Positions 1-8,794 of a stretch of DNA of 64,000 bases are shown here, in pieces. The stretch covers positions 3,720,001-3,784,000 of the forward strand of contig NZ_JAJDFX010000002.1 in the NCBI RefSeq assembly GCF_024704385.1, given 5' to 3'. This DNA is from Cellulomonas sp. P24. Lineage in GTDB: Bacteria; Actinomycetota; Actinomycetes; Actinomycetales; Cellulomonadaceae. The position numbers and the translations under genes are program-made. A model generated the notes under the pieces. The model was not told the origin of the DNA. It was given only the letters and a program-made list of their open reading frames with translations, and made no database searches. Within the stretch, counting starts at the first letter, position 1. Every line of letters starts with the position of its first letter.

Positions 1-459
1 ACCGACCTCGGTGAGCACGTCCCAGGCGTCCTCGACCTGGTGGATCGCGGCCATGTCGGCCATCGAGCAGCCTGCCGCGAGGTCGGGGAGGATCACCTGC
101 TGGGTGTCCGAGGTGAGGATGTCGGCAGACTCGGCCATGAAGTGGACGCCGCAGAACAGGATGAACTCGGCCTCGGGGCGTGCTGCCGCCTCGCGCGCGA
201 GCTTGAACGAGTCGCCGGTCACGTCGGCGAAGTCGATGACCTCGTCGCGCTGGTAGTGGTGGCCGAGCACGAACGCCCGGTCGCCCAGGGCGGCACGTGC
301 CACGCGGGCACGTTCGACAAGGTCCGGGTCGCTCGGCGCCGGCAGGTCGCCGACGCACTCGACACCCCGCTCGGAGGCGAGGTCGACCCCGCGCCCGAGG
401 AGCAGCAGCGCCGCCGACGGCGCGGGCTCGGTGAACGTCGTGCCTGGGTTGCTCGTCAC
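1..459 (-). CDS. nadA: Quinolinate synthase A, N-terminal part (cut by window start)
   Basis: Quinolinate synthase condenses iminoaspartate with dihydroxyacetone phosphate in de novo NAD synthesis, using a 4Fe-4S cluster. The 153 visible codons are the N-terminal part. They include GHHYQRDEV, then [14 protein letters not shown] with the first cluster cysteine, then [12 protein letters not shown], all typical NadA signatures. The start is the GTG at 459; the in-frame codons just upstream run into a stop. The C-terminus with the remaining cluster cysteines lies outside the window. The gene is divergent from the glycerate kinase. Confidence 0.93.
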   Translation of the reverse strand, partial: MTSNPGTTFTEPAPSAALLLLGRGVDLASERGVECVGDLPAPSDPDLVERARVARAALGDRAFVLGHHYQRDEVIDFADVTGDSFKLAREAAARPEAEFILFCGVHFMAESADILTSDTQQVILPDLAAGCSMADMAAIHQVEDAWDVLTEVG

Positions 460-533
460 CCGCCGATCATCCCATAACGCGTCCGGCCTCCCTCGGGGCG
501 TCGGCTCCCGCAGGGCTGTGCCAGGATCGCGGC

Positions 534-1707
534 ATGCGCATCCTGGTCGCCCCGGACTCCTTCGGCGGAACTCTCAGCGCCGGTCAGGCGGCCACGGCGA
601 TCGCCGACGGGTGGCGCCGGACGGCACCCGACGACCGGGTCGAGCTGTGCCCGCTGTCCGATGGCGGTCCGGGGTTCCTCGACACGCTCCAGACCGGTCT
701 CGGCGGCACGCTGCTGTCGGTGACGGTCCCGTCCCCGCTCGGCGAGCCGGTCCCCGCCGCGGTGCTGGTCGTGGAGGCCGACGGTGTCCGTACCGCCTAC
801 ATCGAGTCGGCGCAGGCCATCGGGCTCCCGCTCGTCCCGCTCGATCGCCGGGACCCGACCGTCACGACGACAGCCGGCGTCGGTCGGCTGGTCGAGGCGG
901 CGCTCGACGCCGGTGCGGGGCGCATCGTCGTCGGTCTCGGGGGATCGGCGACGAACGACGCCGGCGCCGGCATGCTCGGGGTGCTGGGCGTCGGGCCCGG
1001 CGAGGCCCTCGGGGGCGGTGGTCTCCGCCTCGGGGGGGATTCGACCGGCCGACGTCGCGGGACTCGTCGATGTGCGGGAGCGGTTGTCCGGCGTCGAGCT
1101 CGTCGGCGCCTACGACGTGGACGTCCCGCTGCTCGGGTTGCACGGGGCGAGCGGTGGCTTCGCTGCCCAGAAGGGTGCGACACCGGAGCAGGCGCAAGAG
1201 CTCGAGCGGTCCCTCGGCCACTTCGCTCAGCTGGTCGGGCAGGCGCTCGGGACGGACGTCGGGCGTCCGGACCTGCTCGTCGGTGCGCCTCGCACCCCGC
1301 GGTTGTCGACGGCGCCGGGGACCGGTGCGGCAGGTGGGCTCGGGTTCGGTCTCGCGCTGCTCGGTGCTCGGCTGGTTCCCGGGTCGGCCGTCGTCGCGAG
1401 CGCGGTGGGACTGGCGGAGCGGATCGCGGGCGTCGACCTCGTCGTGACGGGGGAAGGCACGTTCGACTGGCAGTCCTTGCACGGCAAGGTCGTCCAGGCG
1501 GTGGCGGCCCGGGCACTCGAGGCCGCCGTGCCGACGGTCGTGCTCGCGGGGCAGGTCGCGCTCGGGCGCCGCGAGTGGAGCGCGGCCGGGATCGCCGGTG
1601 CGTATGCGGTCGCGACGTCGGACGACGAGATCGCGGCATCGCTGGCCGATCCGAGCGGCACGCTCGCCGATCGGGCGGCCCGGCTGGCACGGACGTGGTC
1701 GCGCTGA
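534..1707 (+). pseudogene. Glycerate kinase, frameshifted in a 7-G run
   Basis: Glycerate kinase (GarK/GlxK type) phosphorylates D-glycerate. The first frame begins [16 protein letters not shown], the family N-terminus, and continues through VVGLGGSATNDAGAGML. At 1032-1038 there is a run of seven G. After it the homology continues in the next frame (IRPADVAGLVDV, then VVTGEGTFDWQSLHGK) to the TGA at 1705-1707. Removing one G restores a single protein of about 390 residues, the usual family length. The break is therefore a one-base insertion in a homopolymer: either a sequencing error, or less likely a slippage switch. The start ATG at 534 has only a weak upstream AGGA. Confidence 0.85.
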
Positions 1708-1871
1708 GGGACGTCGTCCGCCGGGTCGGGACCTCGGGTGCTTCAGGCCCGGCCGGTGCCGTCGTACCCTGAGGGGAACACCCGCGCCGTGCGCGATGTT
1801 GGTGGGACAGAAGGACCAGACAGACGACAGGCGTGCCCAGGGCACCTCGCGCGAGCAATGCGGAGACGACG

Positions 1872-2222
1872 ATGAGCGAAACCACCGAGACCGCCACCCA
1901 CGGCGTCGTGCTGAGCGACGTGGCCGCGGGCAAGGTCCGCAGCCTCCTCGAGCAGGAGGGCCGCGACGACCTCCGGCTCCGGGTGGCCGTCCAGCCGGGC
2001 GGGTGTTCCGGCCTGATCTACCAGCTGTACTTCGACGAGCGTGTGCTCGACGGCGACGCGATCCGTGACTACGACGGCGTCGAGGTGATCGTCGACCGGA
2101 TGAGCGTCCCGTACCTCGACGGGGCGACGATCGACTTCGCGGACACGATCGAGAAGCAGGGCTTCACGATCGACAACCCGAACGCGGGCAGCGCGTGCGC
2201 CTGCGGGGGCTCGTTCTCCTGA
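1872..2222 (+). CDS. erpA: Iron-sulfur cluster insertion protein, ErpA/HesB type
   Basis: A-type carrier that hands Fe-S clusters to target apoproteins. The 116-residue product has the family length and the three conserved cysteines: C45 in GGCSGL, and C109 and C111 in ACACGGSF near the C-terminus. The ATG at 1872 is preceded by GGAG at 1862. An upstream in-frame GTG-type start would add 13 non-conserved residues. It converges on the tusA-like/desulfurase operon, with a long hairpin between. An ErpA-like gene near ctaC matches the M. tuberculosis Rv2204c-Rv2200c neighbourhood, so it may serve the respiratory Fe-S proteins encoded nearby (inference). Confidence 0.93.
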   Translation: MSETTETATHGVVLSDVAAGKVRSLLEQEGRDDLRLRVAVQPGGCSGLIYQLYFDERVLDGDAIRDYDGVEVIVDRMSVPYLDGATIDFADTIEKQGFTIDNPNAGSACACGGSFS

Positions 2223-2240
2223 CCGGACGGTGACGTTCCG

Positions 2241-2274
2241 CTGACGGGCCCGCTGCGTGCAGCGGGCCCGTCAG
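2241..2274. terminator. Bidirectional hairpin terminator between erpA and tusA-like gene
   Basis: A perfect 15-bp inverted repeat (CTGACGGGCCCGCTG, 4-nt loop CGTG, then the complement at 2260-2274) lies between two convergent genes and overlaps the stop codon of the tusA-like gene. There is no U tract, as is usual for high-GC actinobacterial terminators. Confidence 0.8.
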
Positions 2275-2648
2275 TCGTCTCCGGCCAGCCGGACGGTGAG
2301 GCGGATCTCGCCGGCCGGTGACGCGGCCGGGGCGTCGTCGTCGACGACGGTGTGACCGCGCATGCGCGCCCACGCCGGAACGTCGTGGCGCGCCGCAGGG
2401 TCGGTGGCGATCACGGTGACGAGCGACCCGCCGGGCAGTGCCGCTGCCGCGCGGGCGATCATGATGACGGGCATCGGGCAGCGCACGCCGCGCGCGTCGA
2501 CGATCGTCGGCGCACCTCTGGGGGTGACCGCGCCTGCCGGGCTGGCGGGGTCTGCCGGGCTGCGGGTGTCTGCCGAGGCGCCGGTGTCTGCCGGTGTGCC
2601 GGCGCCCGGCCGGTCGTCGTGCGGCTCGCCGCTCGTGCGTGGCGTCAC
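2271..2648 (-). CDS. TusA-family sulfur-carrier protein with repetitive N-terminal tail
   Basis: TusA-fold proteins carry sulfane sulfur on a conserved cysteine. The C-terminal about 75 residues match the fold, with the signature cysteine C57 in RCPMPV (the CPxP motif). The first about 45 residues are a low-complexity Ala/Asp/Thr/Pro tail with repeated ADT/ADP triplets, absent from standard 80-residue TusA. The GTG start at 2648 overlaps the upstream stop (GTGA), so translation is coupled to the cysteine-desulfurase homologue. That homologue lacks key PLP residues, which leaves the sulfur source unclear. It could also be a YedF-like protein. Confidence 0.85.
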   Translation of the reverse strand: MTPRTSGEPHDDRPGAGTPADTGASADTRSPADPASPAGAVTPRGAPTIVDARGVRCPMPVIMIARAAAALPGGSLVTVIATDPAARHDVPAWARMRGHTVVDDDAPAASPAGEIRLTVRLAGDD

Positions 2649-3811
2649 AGCCCGTCCACCCCGAGCGCCGCGCGGACCGTTGCCACCGCCGTCGGGAGCA
2701 CGTCGAGGAAGCGTGCGACGTCGGCGGCATCGGTGCGTCGTGGCACGGCTATCCGGACGTTTCCGTGGGTGAGCACGCCCATCGCTGCGAGGACGTGACT
2801 CGGCTCCAACGAGCTCGACGTGCACGCCGATCCTGAGGCCACCGCGAAGCCGGCCCGGTCGAGCTCGTTCACCAGTGCCTCACCGTCGACGTACAGGCAC
2901 GAGAACGTGACGACATGGGGGAGTCGGGCCTCGTCGTCGCCGACGACCTCCACGTCGCGCACCCGGAGCGGGACCTCGGTGCGGATCTGCGAGACGAGGG
3001 CGCGGCGGTGGGCGTCCTCGGTGGCGGCATCGGACAGCGCGAGGTCGAGCGCGACTGCTGCGGCGAGCGCTGCCGGGACGCTGACCCCGCCGGGGAACCA
3101 CAGGTCGTCGTCCTCGGGCCAGTCCGGCGCCCACCGGACGTTCGCGCGCACGGCGAGCACGCCGAGGGCGATGGGGGCTCCCCAGTCGCCCGCATCGCCG
3201 GCCAGGAGGTCCCACTCATGGGGCGTCGCCACCTGCCCGATGCTCGATCCTGCGTCGACGAGCAGCGGGACGCCGGCTTCGCGTGCCGCGGCGTGGACCT
3301 CCGGCACCGGCTGGAGGGTCCCGACCTCGCCGTTGGCGTGCTGGAGCGCAGCGAGCGCCACCCCGTCCTCGCGCACGCGCGCGGCGAACTGCTCCGGTGC
3401 GACCCGCCCGGTGCGATCGACCGGGACCAGGACCGTCGTGCCGTTCGCGGCGTGATCGGTCGTGACGAACTGCGCGGCGTGGAGGACCGCGGCGCGTTCG
3501 ACCGCGCTCGCGACGACGTTCCGTCCGACCCGGCGACGACCGCGGGTGACCCCGCGGACAGCGGCGTGCAGCGCAGCCACGTGCGAGCCGGCCAGACGGA
3601 GCTCGCTCGGGTGGGCGCCGAGGTTCGCCGCGAGGGACTCGCGGGCGCCATCGAGCAGCATCCGGGCGCGGCGGCCCTCGGTGTGCAGGCGTCGCGGATC
3701 GGCCCAGCCCTGGTCGATGGCCTCGAGCAGCGCGGCGCGGGCCTGCGGATGGACCGGGCCGTGGCCGCCCACGTCCAGGACGACGCGCGGGCGCGACGTG
3801 GCGTCCGTCAC
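2645..3811 (-). CDS. Cysteine desulfurase homologue lacking the PLP lysine
   Basis: The 388-residue protein follows the class V aminotransferase / NifS-IscS fold from end to end and keeps the persulfide cysteine (C330 in GSACTS) and HANGEVGT. The PLP site, however, is eroded. The Schiff-base motif normally reading SAHK-FGGPKG is here GDAGDWGAPIALG, so the lysine is replaced by D209 and the preceding His by Gly. The stacking His of SAVEH is R105. The TSGATE phosphate loop reads LAGSHVA, and DNAATTP reads DVGGHGP. By family knowledge such a protein should not desulfurate cysteine; a persulfide-relay or scaffold role is inference. It forms an operon with the TusA-like gene through a GTGA overlap. 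DNA and reading frame are intact, so it is not a simple pseudogene. Confidence 0.85.
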   Translation of the reverse strand: MTDATSRPRVVLDVGGHGPVHPQARAALLEAIDQGWADPRRLHTEGRRARMLLDGARESLAANLGAHPSELRLAGSHVAALHAAVRGVTRGRRRVGRNVVASAVERAAVLHAAQFVTTDHAANGTTVLVPVDRTGRVAPEQFAARVREDGVALAALQHANGEVGTLQPVPEVHAAAREAGVPLLVDAGSSIGQVATPHEWDLLAGDAGDWGAPIALGVLAVRANVRWAPDWPEDDDLWFPGGVSVPAALAAAVALDLALSDAATEDAHRRALVSQIRTEVPLRVRDVEVVGDDEARLPHVVTFSCLYVDGEALVNELDRAGFAVASGSACTSSSLEPSHVLAAMGVLTHGNVRIAVPRRTDAADVARFLDVLPTAVATVRAALGVDGL

Positions 3812-3865
3812 ACCGACCTCCGAGGGTGCTCAGGGCCCGGGCCGGGCACGGCAGGCGCGGCACTG

Positions 3866-4072
3866 GTCACGACCGCACCGTAGCGCGGCGCGCGCGGTGG
3901 CGACGACGCGGGGGCATGGACGCGTTGTGCTGACAATGTGTCGCCATGGTGGCGATGCGGGGCTCACATCGCGCGTGGATGACGCTAGGCTGCACTCGTC
4001 GAGGACGAAAGTCCCATACGACGTCGGTCCAGACGGGCCGGCGATCGCGGGACGTGACGTGAAAGGTCCCCC
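3866..4072. other. Divergent intergenic region ahead of ctaC
   Basis: About 200 bp between the divergent desulfurase homologue and ctaC. It holds a hairpin-like CGCCATGGTGGCG near 3945 and a possible -10 box TAGGCT at 3986-3991 for ctaC. No clear -35 is visible. No gene is supported here. Confidence 0.4.
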
Positions 4073-4942
4073 TTGCGCGCGCAACCACCAAGCAAGCACC
4101 GCCGGACCCGAGCCGGTATCGCGGCACTGGCCGCCGGTGCTGTCCTGCTCCTTGCCGGATGCTCCCAGGAGGCCCAGCGCGGGTTCCTCCCGGGAGTGCC
4201 CAAGGGCGAGACCCCCGTCACGAACCAGACCCTGCGCATCACGAACCTCTGGACGGGCTCGTGGATCGCCGCACTCGTGGTCGGTGTCATCACGTGGGGC
4301 CTGATCCTCTGGTGCGTCGCGGTGTACCGGAAGCGCAAGAACGACACGACGCTGCCGGTGCAGCTCCGGTACCACGTCCCGCTCGAGATCATGTACGTGA
4401 TCCTCCCGATCCTCATGGTCGGGGTCCTGTACTTCTACACGAACCGCGACACCATCGCGATCCTGGACACGAGCGCGAAGCCGGACCTCACGGTGCAGGT
4501 CGTCGCCAAGCGGTGGAGCTGGGACTTCAACTACCTCGACCAGAAGGTGTACGAGACCGGGCAGCACGTGCAGCAGATCTCGGCGACGGGCTCTCTCGCG
4601 GACGCCACGACGCTCTACCTCCCGGTCGGCGAGCGGGTCGAGTTCCACCTGAACTCACGTGACGTCATCCACTCGTTCTGGGTGCCGGCGTTCCTCTTCA
4701 AGATGGACGCGATCCCCGGACGGACCAACGCCTTCCAGATCGTCCCCGAGCGCGAGGGGACCTACGTCGGCAAGTGCGCCGAGTTCTGCGGCATCGAGCA
4801 CTCGGCGATGCTGTTCAACGTCAAGGTCGTCTCGAAGGCGGAGTTCGACGCCCACATCGCCGAGCTCAAGGCGAAGGGTCAGACAGGCGCACTCGGCCTC
4901 GAGTACGACCAGCTCCAGCACGTGCAGAAGGGTGCGAGCTGA
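4073..4942 (+). CDS. ctaC: Cytochrome c oxidase subunit II (lipoprotein)
   Basis: Subunit II receives electrons from the cytochrome bcc complex through its binuclear CuA centre and passes them to subunit I. The N-terminus is a lipoprotein signal with lipobox LAGC (C30). Two membrane helices follow, then the cupredoxin domain with the aromatic WSWDFNY stretch and the complete CuA ligand set in [12 protein letters not shown], around residues 235-246. Length (289) is typical of actinobacteria. The start is TTG at 4073, chosen because GAAAGG lies 6 nt upstream and the signal peptide begins there. The stop overlaps the ctaD ATG (TGATG). Confidence 0.95.
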   Translation: MRAQPPSKHRRTRAGIAALAAGAVLLLAGCSQEAQRGFLPGVPKGETPVTNQTLRITNLWTGSWIAALVVGVITWGLILWCVAVYRKRKNDTTLPVQLRYHVPLEIMYVILPILMVGVLYFYTNRDTIAILDTSAKPDLTVQVVAKRWSWDFNYLDQKVYETGQHVQQISATGSLADATTLYLPVGERVEFHLNSRDVIHSFWVPAFLFKMDAIPGRTNAFQIVPEREGTYVGKCAEFCGIEHSAMLFNVKVVSKAEFDAHIAELKAKGQTGALGLEYDQLQHVQKGAS

Positions 4943-6678
4943 TGGCCGCGCAGATCGAGACCATCCCGGGGCTCGCCCCTCGTCGGCAGACCCTCGGGCG
5001 GACCGTCATCAAGTGGGTGACGTCGACCGACCACAAGACGATCGGGTACATGTACCTGATCACGTCGTTCATCTTCTTCGCGATCGGCGGGATCCTCGCG
5101 CTGCTGATCCGCGCCGAGCTGTTCGAGCCCGGGCTGCAGATCGTCCAGTCGAAGGAGCAGTACGACCAGCTCTTCACCATGCACGGCACGATCATGCTGC
5201 TGCTGTTCGCGACCCCGTTGTTCGCGGGCTTCGCGAACGTGATCATGCCGCTGCAGATCGGTGCACCGGACGTCGCGTTCCCAAGGCTGAACATGTTCGC
5301 CTACTGGCTCTACCTCTTCGGTGGGCTCATCGTCATGGCCGGCTTCCTCACCCCGCAGGGTGCGGCGTCGTTCGGGTGGTTCGCCTACGCGCCGCTCTCG
5401 AACACGACGTTCTCGCCCGGGGTCGGTGGTGACCTGTGGGTGTTCGGCCTCGCGCTGACCGGCTTCGGGACGATCCTCGGCGCCGTGAACTTCATCACGA
5501 CGATCGTCACGATGCGCGCGCCGGGCATGACGATGTTCCGGATGCCGATCTTCACCTGGAACACGTTGGTGACGAGCCTGCTGATCCTCATGGCGTTCCC
5601 GCCGCTCGCGGCCGCACTGTTCGCGCTCGGCGCCGACCGGCGGCTCGGCGCCCAGGTGTTCAACCCGGAGAACGGCGGGGCTCTCCTGTGGCAGCACCTG
5701 TTCTGGTTCTTCGGGCATCCGGAGGTCTACATCATCGCGCTGCCGTTCTTCGGCATCGTGACCGAGATCCTGCCGGTCTTCAGCCGCAAGCCGGTGTTCG
5801 GCTACAAGGGCCTCATCTACGCGACCATCTCGATCGCGGCGCTGTCCGTCACCGTGTGGGCGCACCACATGTACGTGACCGGCGCGGTGCTGCTGCCCTT
5901 CTTCTCGTTCATGACCATGCTGATCGCGGTGCCGACCGGGGTGAAGTTCTTCAACTGGATCGGCACGATGTGGCGCGGCAAGCTCACGTTCGACACGCCG
6001 ATGCTGTGGACGATCGGGTTCCTCGTGACGTTCCTCTTCGGTGGGCTCACCGGCGTGATCCTCTCCAGCCCGGCGCTCGACTTCCAGATCTCCGACACGT
6101 ACTTCGTCGTGGCGCACTTCCACTACGTCGTGTTCGGGACGGTCGTGTTCGCGATGTTCGCGGGCTTCTACTTCTGGTGGCCGAAGTTCACCGGGCGGAT
6201 GCTCGACGAGCGCCTCGGGAAGATCCACTTCTGGCTGCTCTTCGTCGGGTTCCACACGACGTTCCTGGTGCAGCACTGGCTGGGCGTGATGGGGATGCCG
6301 CGACGCTACGCGGACTACTCGCCCCAGGACGGCTTCACGACGCTGAACCAGATCTCGACGGTCGGGGCGTTCCTGCTCGCCGCGTCGACGCTGCCGTTCC
6401 TGTGGAACGTGTACACGACGTGGCGCAACGCACCGCTCGTGCAGGTCGACGACCCGTGGGGCTTCGGTGGTTCGCTCGAGTGGGCGACGAGCTGCCCGCC
6501 CCCGCGGCACAACTTCACGTCGCTTCCGCGGATCCGGTCGGAGCGACCGGCGTTCGACCTGCACCACCCCGAGGTCGCTGCGCTCGACCACGCACTGCCC
6601 GATGCGGAGCTGCTGGCTCTCGCCGGTAAGCGTGGCGGCGGGTCGGGGTCTGCCGGTGACGACGGGACGGGGAACTGA
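4942..6678 (+). CDS. ctaD: Cytochrome c oxidase subunit I
   Basis: Catalytic subunit of the aa3-type oxidase, with 12 predicted membrane helices holding heme a, heme a3 and CuB. The 578-residue protein has the diagnostic [10 protein letters not shown] (CuB His and the cross-linked His-Tyr), HHMYVTG (CuB histidines) and HFHYVVFG (heme ligands). The start ATG overlaps the ctaC stop. The C-terminal cytosolic tail is rich in Gly/Ser, as usual. It sits in the ctaC-ctaD-ctaF operon and supplies the terminal oxidase of the bcc-aa3 supercomplex, whose other parts are encoded at 8.8-13.0 kb. Confidence 0.97.
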   Translation: MAAQIETIPGLAPRRQTLGRTVIKWVTSTDHKTIGYMYLITSFIFFAIGGILALLIRAELFEPGLQIVQSKEQYDQLFTMHGTIMLLLFATPLFAGFANVIMPLQIGAPDVAFPRLNMFAYWLYLFGGLIVMAGFLTPQGAASFGWFAYAPLSNTTFSPGVGGDLWVFGLALTGFGTILGAVNFITTIVTMRAPGMTMFRMPIFTWNTLVTSLLILMAFPPLAAALFALGADRRLGAQVFNPENGGALLWQHLFWFFGHPEVYIIALPFFGIVTEILPVFSRKPVFGYKGLIYATISIAALSVTVWAHHMYVTGAVLLPFFSFMTMLIAVPTGVKFFNWIGTMWRGKLTFDTPMLWTIGFLVTFLFGGLTGVILSSPALDFQISDTYFVVAHFHYVVFGTVVFAMFAGFYFWWPKFTGRMLDERLGKIHFWLLFVGFHTTFLVQHWLGVMGMPRRYADYSPQDGFTTLNQISTVGAFLLAASTLPFLWNVYTTWRNAPLVQVDDPWGFGGSLEWATSCPPPRHNFTSLPRIRSERPAFDLHHPEVAALDHALPDAELLALAGKRGGGSGSAGDDGTGN

Positions 6679-6680
6679 CG

Positions 6681-7079
6681 ATGAAGGTCGAATCGCGACT
6701 CTTCCTGTGGCTCGGGATCTTCTTCTTCCCGGTCGCCGGTGTCTACGCGTTCTTCAGCCACGTGGAGCCGGTCGGGTCGGCGGCGATCCTGCTGGTCGGC
6801 CTCCTCTGCGTGATGATCGGCGGCTACTTCACGCTGCTCGCGGGCCGGATCGACGCGCGCCCCGAGGACGACGAGCTCGGCGAGATCGACCAGGGGGCCG
6901 GCGACCAGGGTGTCTTCAGCCCCTGGAGCTGGTGGCCGCTGATCATCGCCGCCGCGGCGGCGCTCGTGTTCGCGGGTCTCGCCGTCGGGTGGTGGCTCTC
7001 GGCGATCGGCGGCGGGGTCGCCGTGATCGGTCTCACCGGGTGGGTCTTCGAGTTCTCCCGCGGGCAGCACGCGCACTGA
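6681..7079 (+). CDS. ctaF: Cytochrome c oxidase subunit IV, actinobacterial type
   Basis: A small membrane subunit of the actinobacterial aa3 oxidase. The 132-residue protein starts MKVESRLFLWLGIFF and has four hydrophobic segments in two pairs. An acidic loop separates the pairs (ARPEDDELGEI, about residues 58-72), and FSPWSWWPL opens the second pair, a typical family feature. It begins 2 nt after the ctaD stop, so it is co-transcribed and probably translationally coupled. Confidence 0.92.
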   Translation: MKVESRLFLWLGIFFFPVAGVYAFFSHVEPVGSAAILLVGLLCVMIGGYFTLLAGRIDARPEDDELGEIDQGAGDQGVFSPWSWWPLIIAAAAALVFAGLAVGWWLSAIGGGVAVIGLTGWVFEFSRGQHAH

Positions 7080-7164
7080 CAGCGGGCACGCACGCGGGGG
7101 GGGCCCGGCTGTGTGCTCGCCGGCCCGGCTCGAGGACGTGTGAGGACCGTCTGACGTCCTCTGC

Positions 7165-7170
7165 TACGGT
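7165..7170 (+). promoter_or_regulatory. -10 box of a probable leaderless transcript
   Basis: TACGGT ends 7 nt before the GTG at 7178, the spacing expected if transcription starts at the start codon. No Shine-Dalgarno sequence is present. No good -35 is visible. Confidence 0.5.
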
Positions 7171-7177
7171 CGCTCGC

Positions 7178-7975
7178 GTGCGCGTGTCCTCCCTGGGGTT
7201 CCAGACCGATCTGATGGTGCAGCGCCTCGAGGGGAGCCAGGTCGAGGACCACGGTGACCACCTGGTGGTCCGCTCTCCGCAGGAGCCCGGGTACTGGTGG
7301 GGCAATGCCGTCGTGCTGAGCGACGAACCGGCGGCGCGGATCGGCCGGGACTGGGAGAGCGTGTTCCGTCAGCACCATCCAGAGGCGCAGCACCGGGCGT
7401 TCGGCGTCGACGGCGTGGCAGGGGACAGCCTCGGCTGCGAGGAGCTCGTACGGCAGGGATGCGAGCTCGAGCTCAGCGACGTCATGACGGCGACATCGGT
7501 CCGCGAGCCTCCCCGTCCTCATCCAAGCGCCGTCTGCCGGCCGCTGGACCTCACGGACCCGCGGGACGTCGACGCGGCCCTCGCCGTCCGACTCGTGAAC
7601 GGCCCGAGACCGCTGCCGGCCGGCTATGAAGAGTTCCTGGTCCGGCGGATGGACACGATGCGTGCGCTGCAGCTCGCGGGCCACGGTCGCTGGTTCGGTG
7701 CATTCCTCGGGGGAGAGATGCGGTCGGGTCTCGGGCTCGTGACGGACGGATCGGGCGTCGCGCGGTACCGGTCGGTCGACACGCGACCGGACTCCCGGGG
7801 CCAGGGGCTCGCGGGTACCCTCGTCCATCACGCGGCTGCCTACGGCTTCGACGTGCTCCACGCCCGGATGCTCGTGATCGTGGCCGACCCGGAGGACGTG
7901 GCGATCTCGGTGTACCGATCGGTCGGGTTCGCCACGGTGGAGAAGCAGGTCAGGCTCCAGCGCGCGCCGTCATGA
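7178..7975 (+). CDS. GNAT-family N-acetyltransferase
   Basis: A 265-residue protein of the GNAT fold. The C-terminal half holds the acetyl-CoA-binding motif A (DSRGQGLAGTLVHHAA, about residues 206-222) and the following ISVYRSVGF motif. The N-terminal about 100 residues resemble the degenerate N-terminal lobe seen in two-domain GNAT proteins. The substrate cannot be read from the sequence. It is transcribed separately from ctaF, probably from the leaderless promoter at 7165, and converges on the superoxide dismutase gene. Confidence 0.8.
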   Translation: MRVSSLGFQTDLMVQRLEGSQVEDHGDHLVVRSPQEPGYWWGNAVVLSDEPAARIGRDWESVFRQHHPEAQHRAFGVDGVAGDSLGCEELVRQGCELELSDVMTATSVREPPRPHPSAVCRPLDLTDPRDVDAALAVRLVNGPRPLPAGYEEFLVRRMDTMRALQLAGHGRWFGAFLGGEMRSGLGLVTDGSGVARYRSVDTRPDSRGQGLAGTLVHHAAAYGFDVLHARMLVIVADPEDVAISVYRSVGFATVEKQVRLQRAPS

Positions 7976-8027
7976 CGGCAGGCCCGGCCCCGACGGCCCT
8001 CGACGGGCTGCGGGACCGGGCCTGCCG
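7976..8027. terminator. Hairpin between convergent GNAT and sod genes
   Basis: CGGCAGGCCCGG at 7976-7987 pairs perfectly with CCGGGCCTGCCG at 8016-8027. The 28-nt interior can itself pair in part. Its position between two convergent stops suits a bidirectional terminator. Confidence 0.65.
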
Positions 8028-8045
8028 GTCTGAAGCGGGTAGGAC

Positions 8046-8672
8046 TCAGGCGGGGACGATGAGCCCCGCGGTCTGGGTGCGCGCACGCGTGAACCGCGCA
8101 GCGGCGTCCGCCCAGTTCACGATGTTCCACCACGCCTTGACGTAGTCCGCGCGGACGTTCTTGTAGTCCAGGTAGTACGCGTGCTCCCAGAGGTCGAGCA
8201 CGACGATCGGCACGAGGCCGAGCGCGATGTTGCCCTGCTGGTCGTACAGCTGGACGATCACGAGCTTCTGGCCGATCGAGTCCCACGCGAGGATGGACCA
8301 GCCGGAGCCCTGGACGCCGGCGGCGACAGCGGCGAAGTGCTTCTGGAAGGCGTCGAACGACCCGAAGAACTCGTCGATCGCTGCCGCGAGCTCACCGGTC
8401 GGCTTGTCGCCGCCGTCGGGGGAGAGGTTCTCCCAGAAGATCGAGTGGTTGACGTGCCCACCGAGGTTGAACGCCAGGTTCTTCTCGAAGAGGTTCACGG
8501 CGTCGAAGCTGCCGGTCTCGCGGGCCTCCGCGAGCTTGGCGAGTGCGGCGTTGGCGCCCGTCACATAGGCCTGGTGGTGCTTGTCGTGGTGCAGCTCCAT
8601 GATCGCGCCCGAGATGTGCGGCTCGAGGGCCGCGTAGTCGTAGGGCAGATCCGGAAGGGTGTAGTCAGCCAT
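8046..8672 (-). CDS. sodA: Superoxide dismutase, Mn/Fe type
   Basis: Converts superoxide to hydrogen peroxide and oxygen. The 208-residue protein has all four metal ligands of the Fe/Mn family: H28 in [13 protein letters not shown], the His of [10 protein letters not shown], and the Asp and His of [11 protein letters not shown]. The metal cannot be assigned firmly; the [10 protein letters not shown] region is compatible with Mn. The ATG at 8672 has AGGAGAGG about 8 nt upstream. An in-frame upstream extension is not conserved. It lies downstream of qcrB on the same strand with a 122-bp gap, so it probably has its own promoter. Confidence 0.95.
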   Translation of the reverse strand: MADYTLPDLPYDYAALEPHISGAIMELHHDKHHQAYVTGANAALAKLAEARETGSFDAVNLFEKNLAFNLGGHVNHSIFWENLSPDGGDKPTGELAAAIDEFFGSFDAFQKHFAAVAAGVQGSGWSILAWDSIGQKLVIVQLYDQQGNIALGLVPIVVLDLWEHAYYLDYKNVRADYVKAWWNIVNWADAAARFTRARTQTAGLIVPA

Positions 8673-8794
8673 GGGCGATTGCCTCTCCTGCTTCGGGCCG
8701 CGGCGTGCCACGGCATCGTCGTCATTCAGGAAGTGCGGTGGTGCCGCGACCACGAGAGGTCGCCGACCACCACTCGTTCAACTCTGCCCGAGGG

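Noticed and set aside
2645-3811. Cysteine desulfurase homologue as a plain pseudogene
   Set aside because: The frame is intact over 388 codons with normal codon use and translational coupling, and the persulfide cysteine is kept. Loss is limited to PLP-site residues.
4879-6591. Very long antisense frame across ctaD
   Set aside because: A shadow of codon bias in a high-GC gene; the charged low-complexity peptide has no family. The sense strand has all subunit I motifs.
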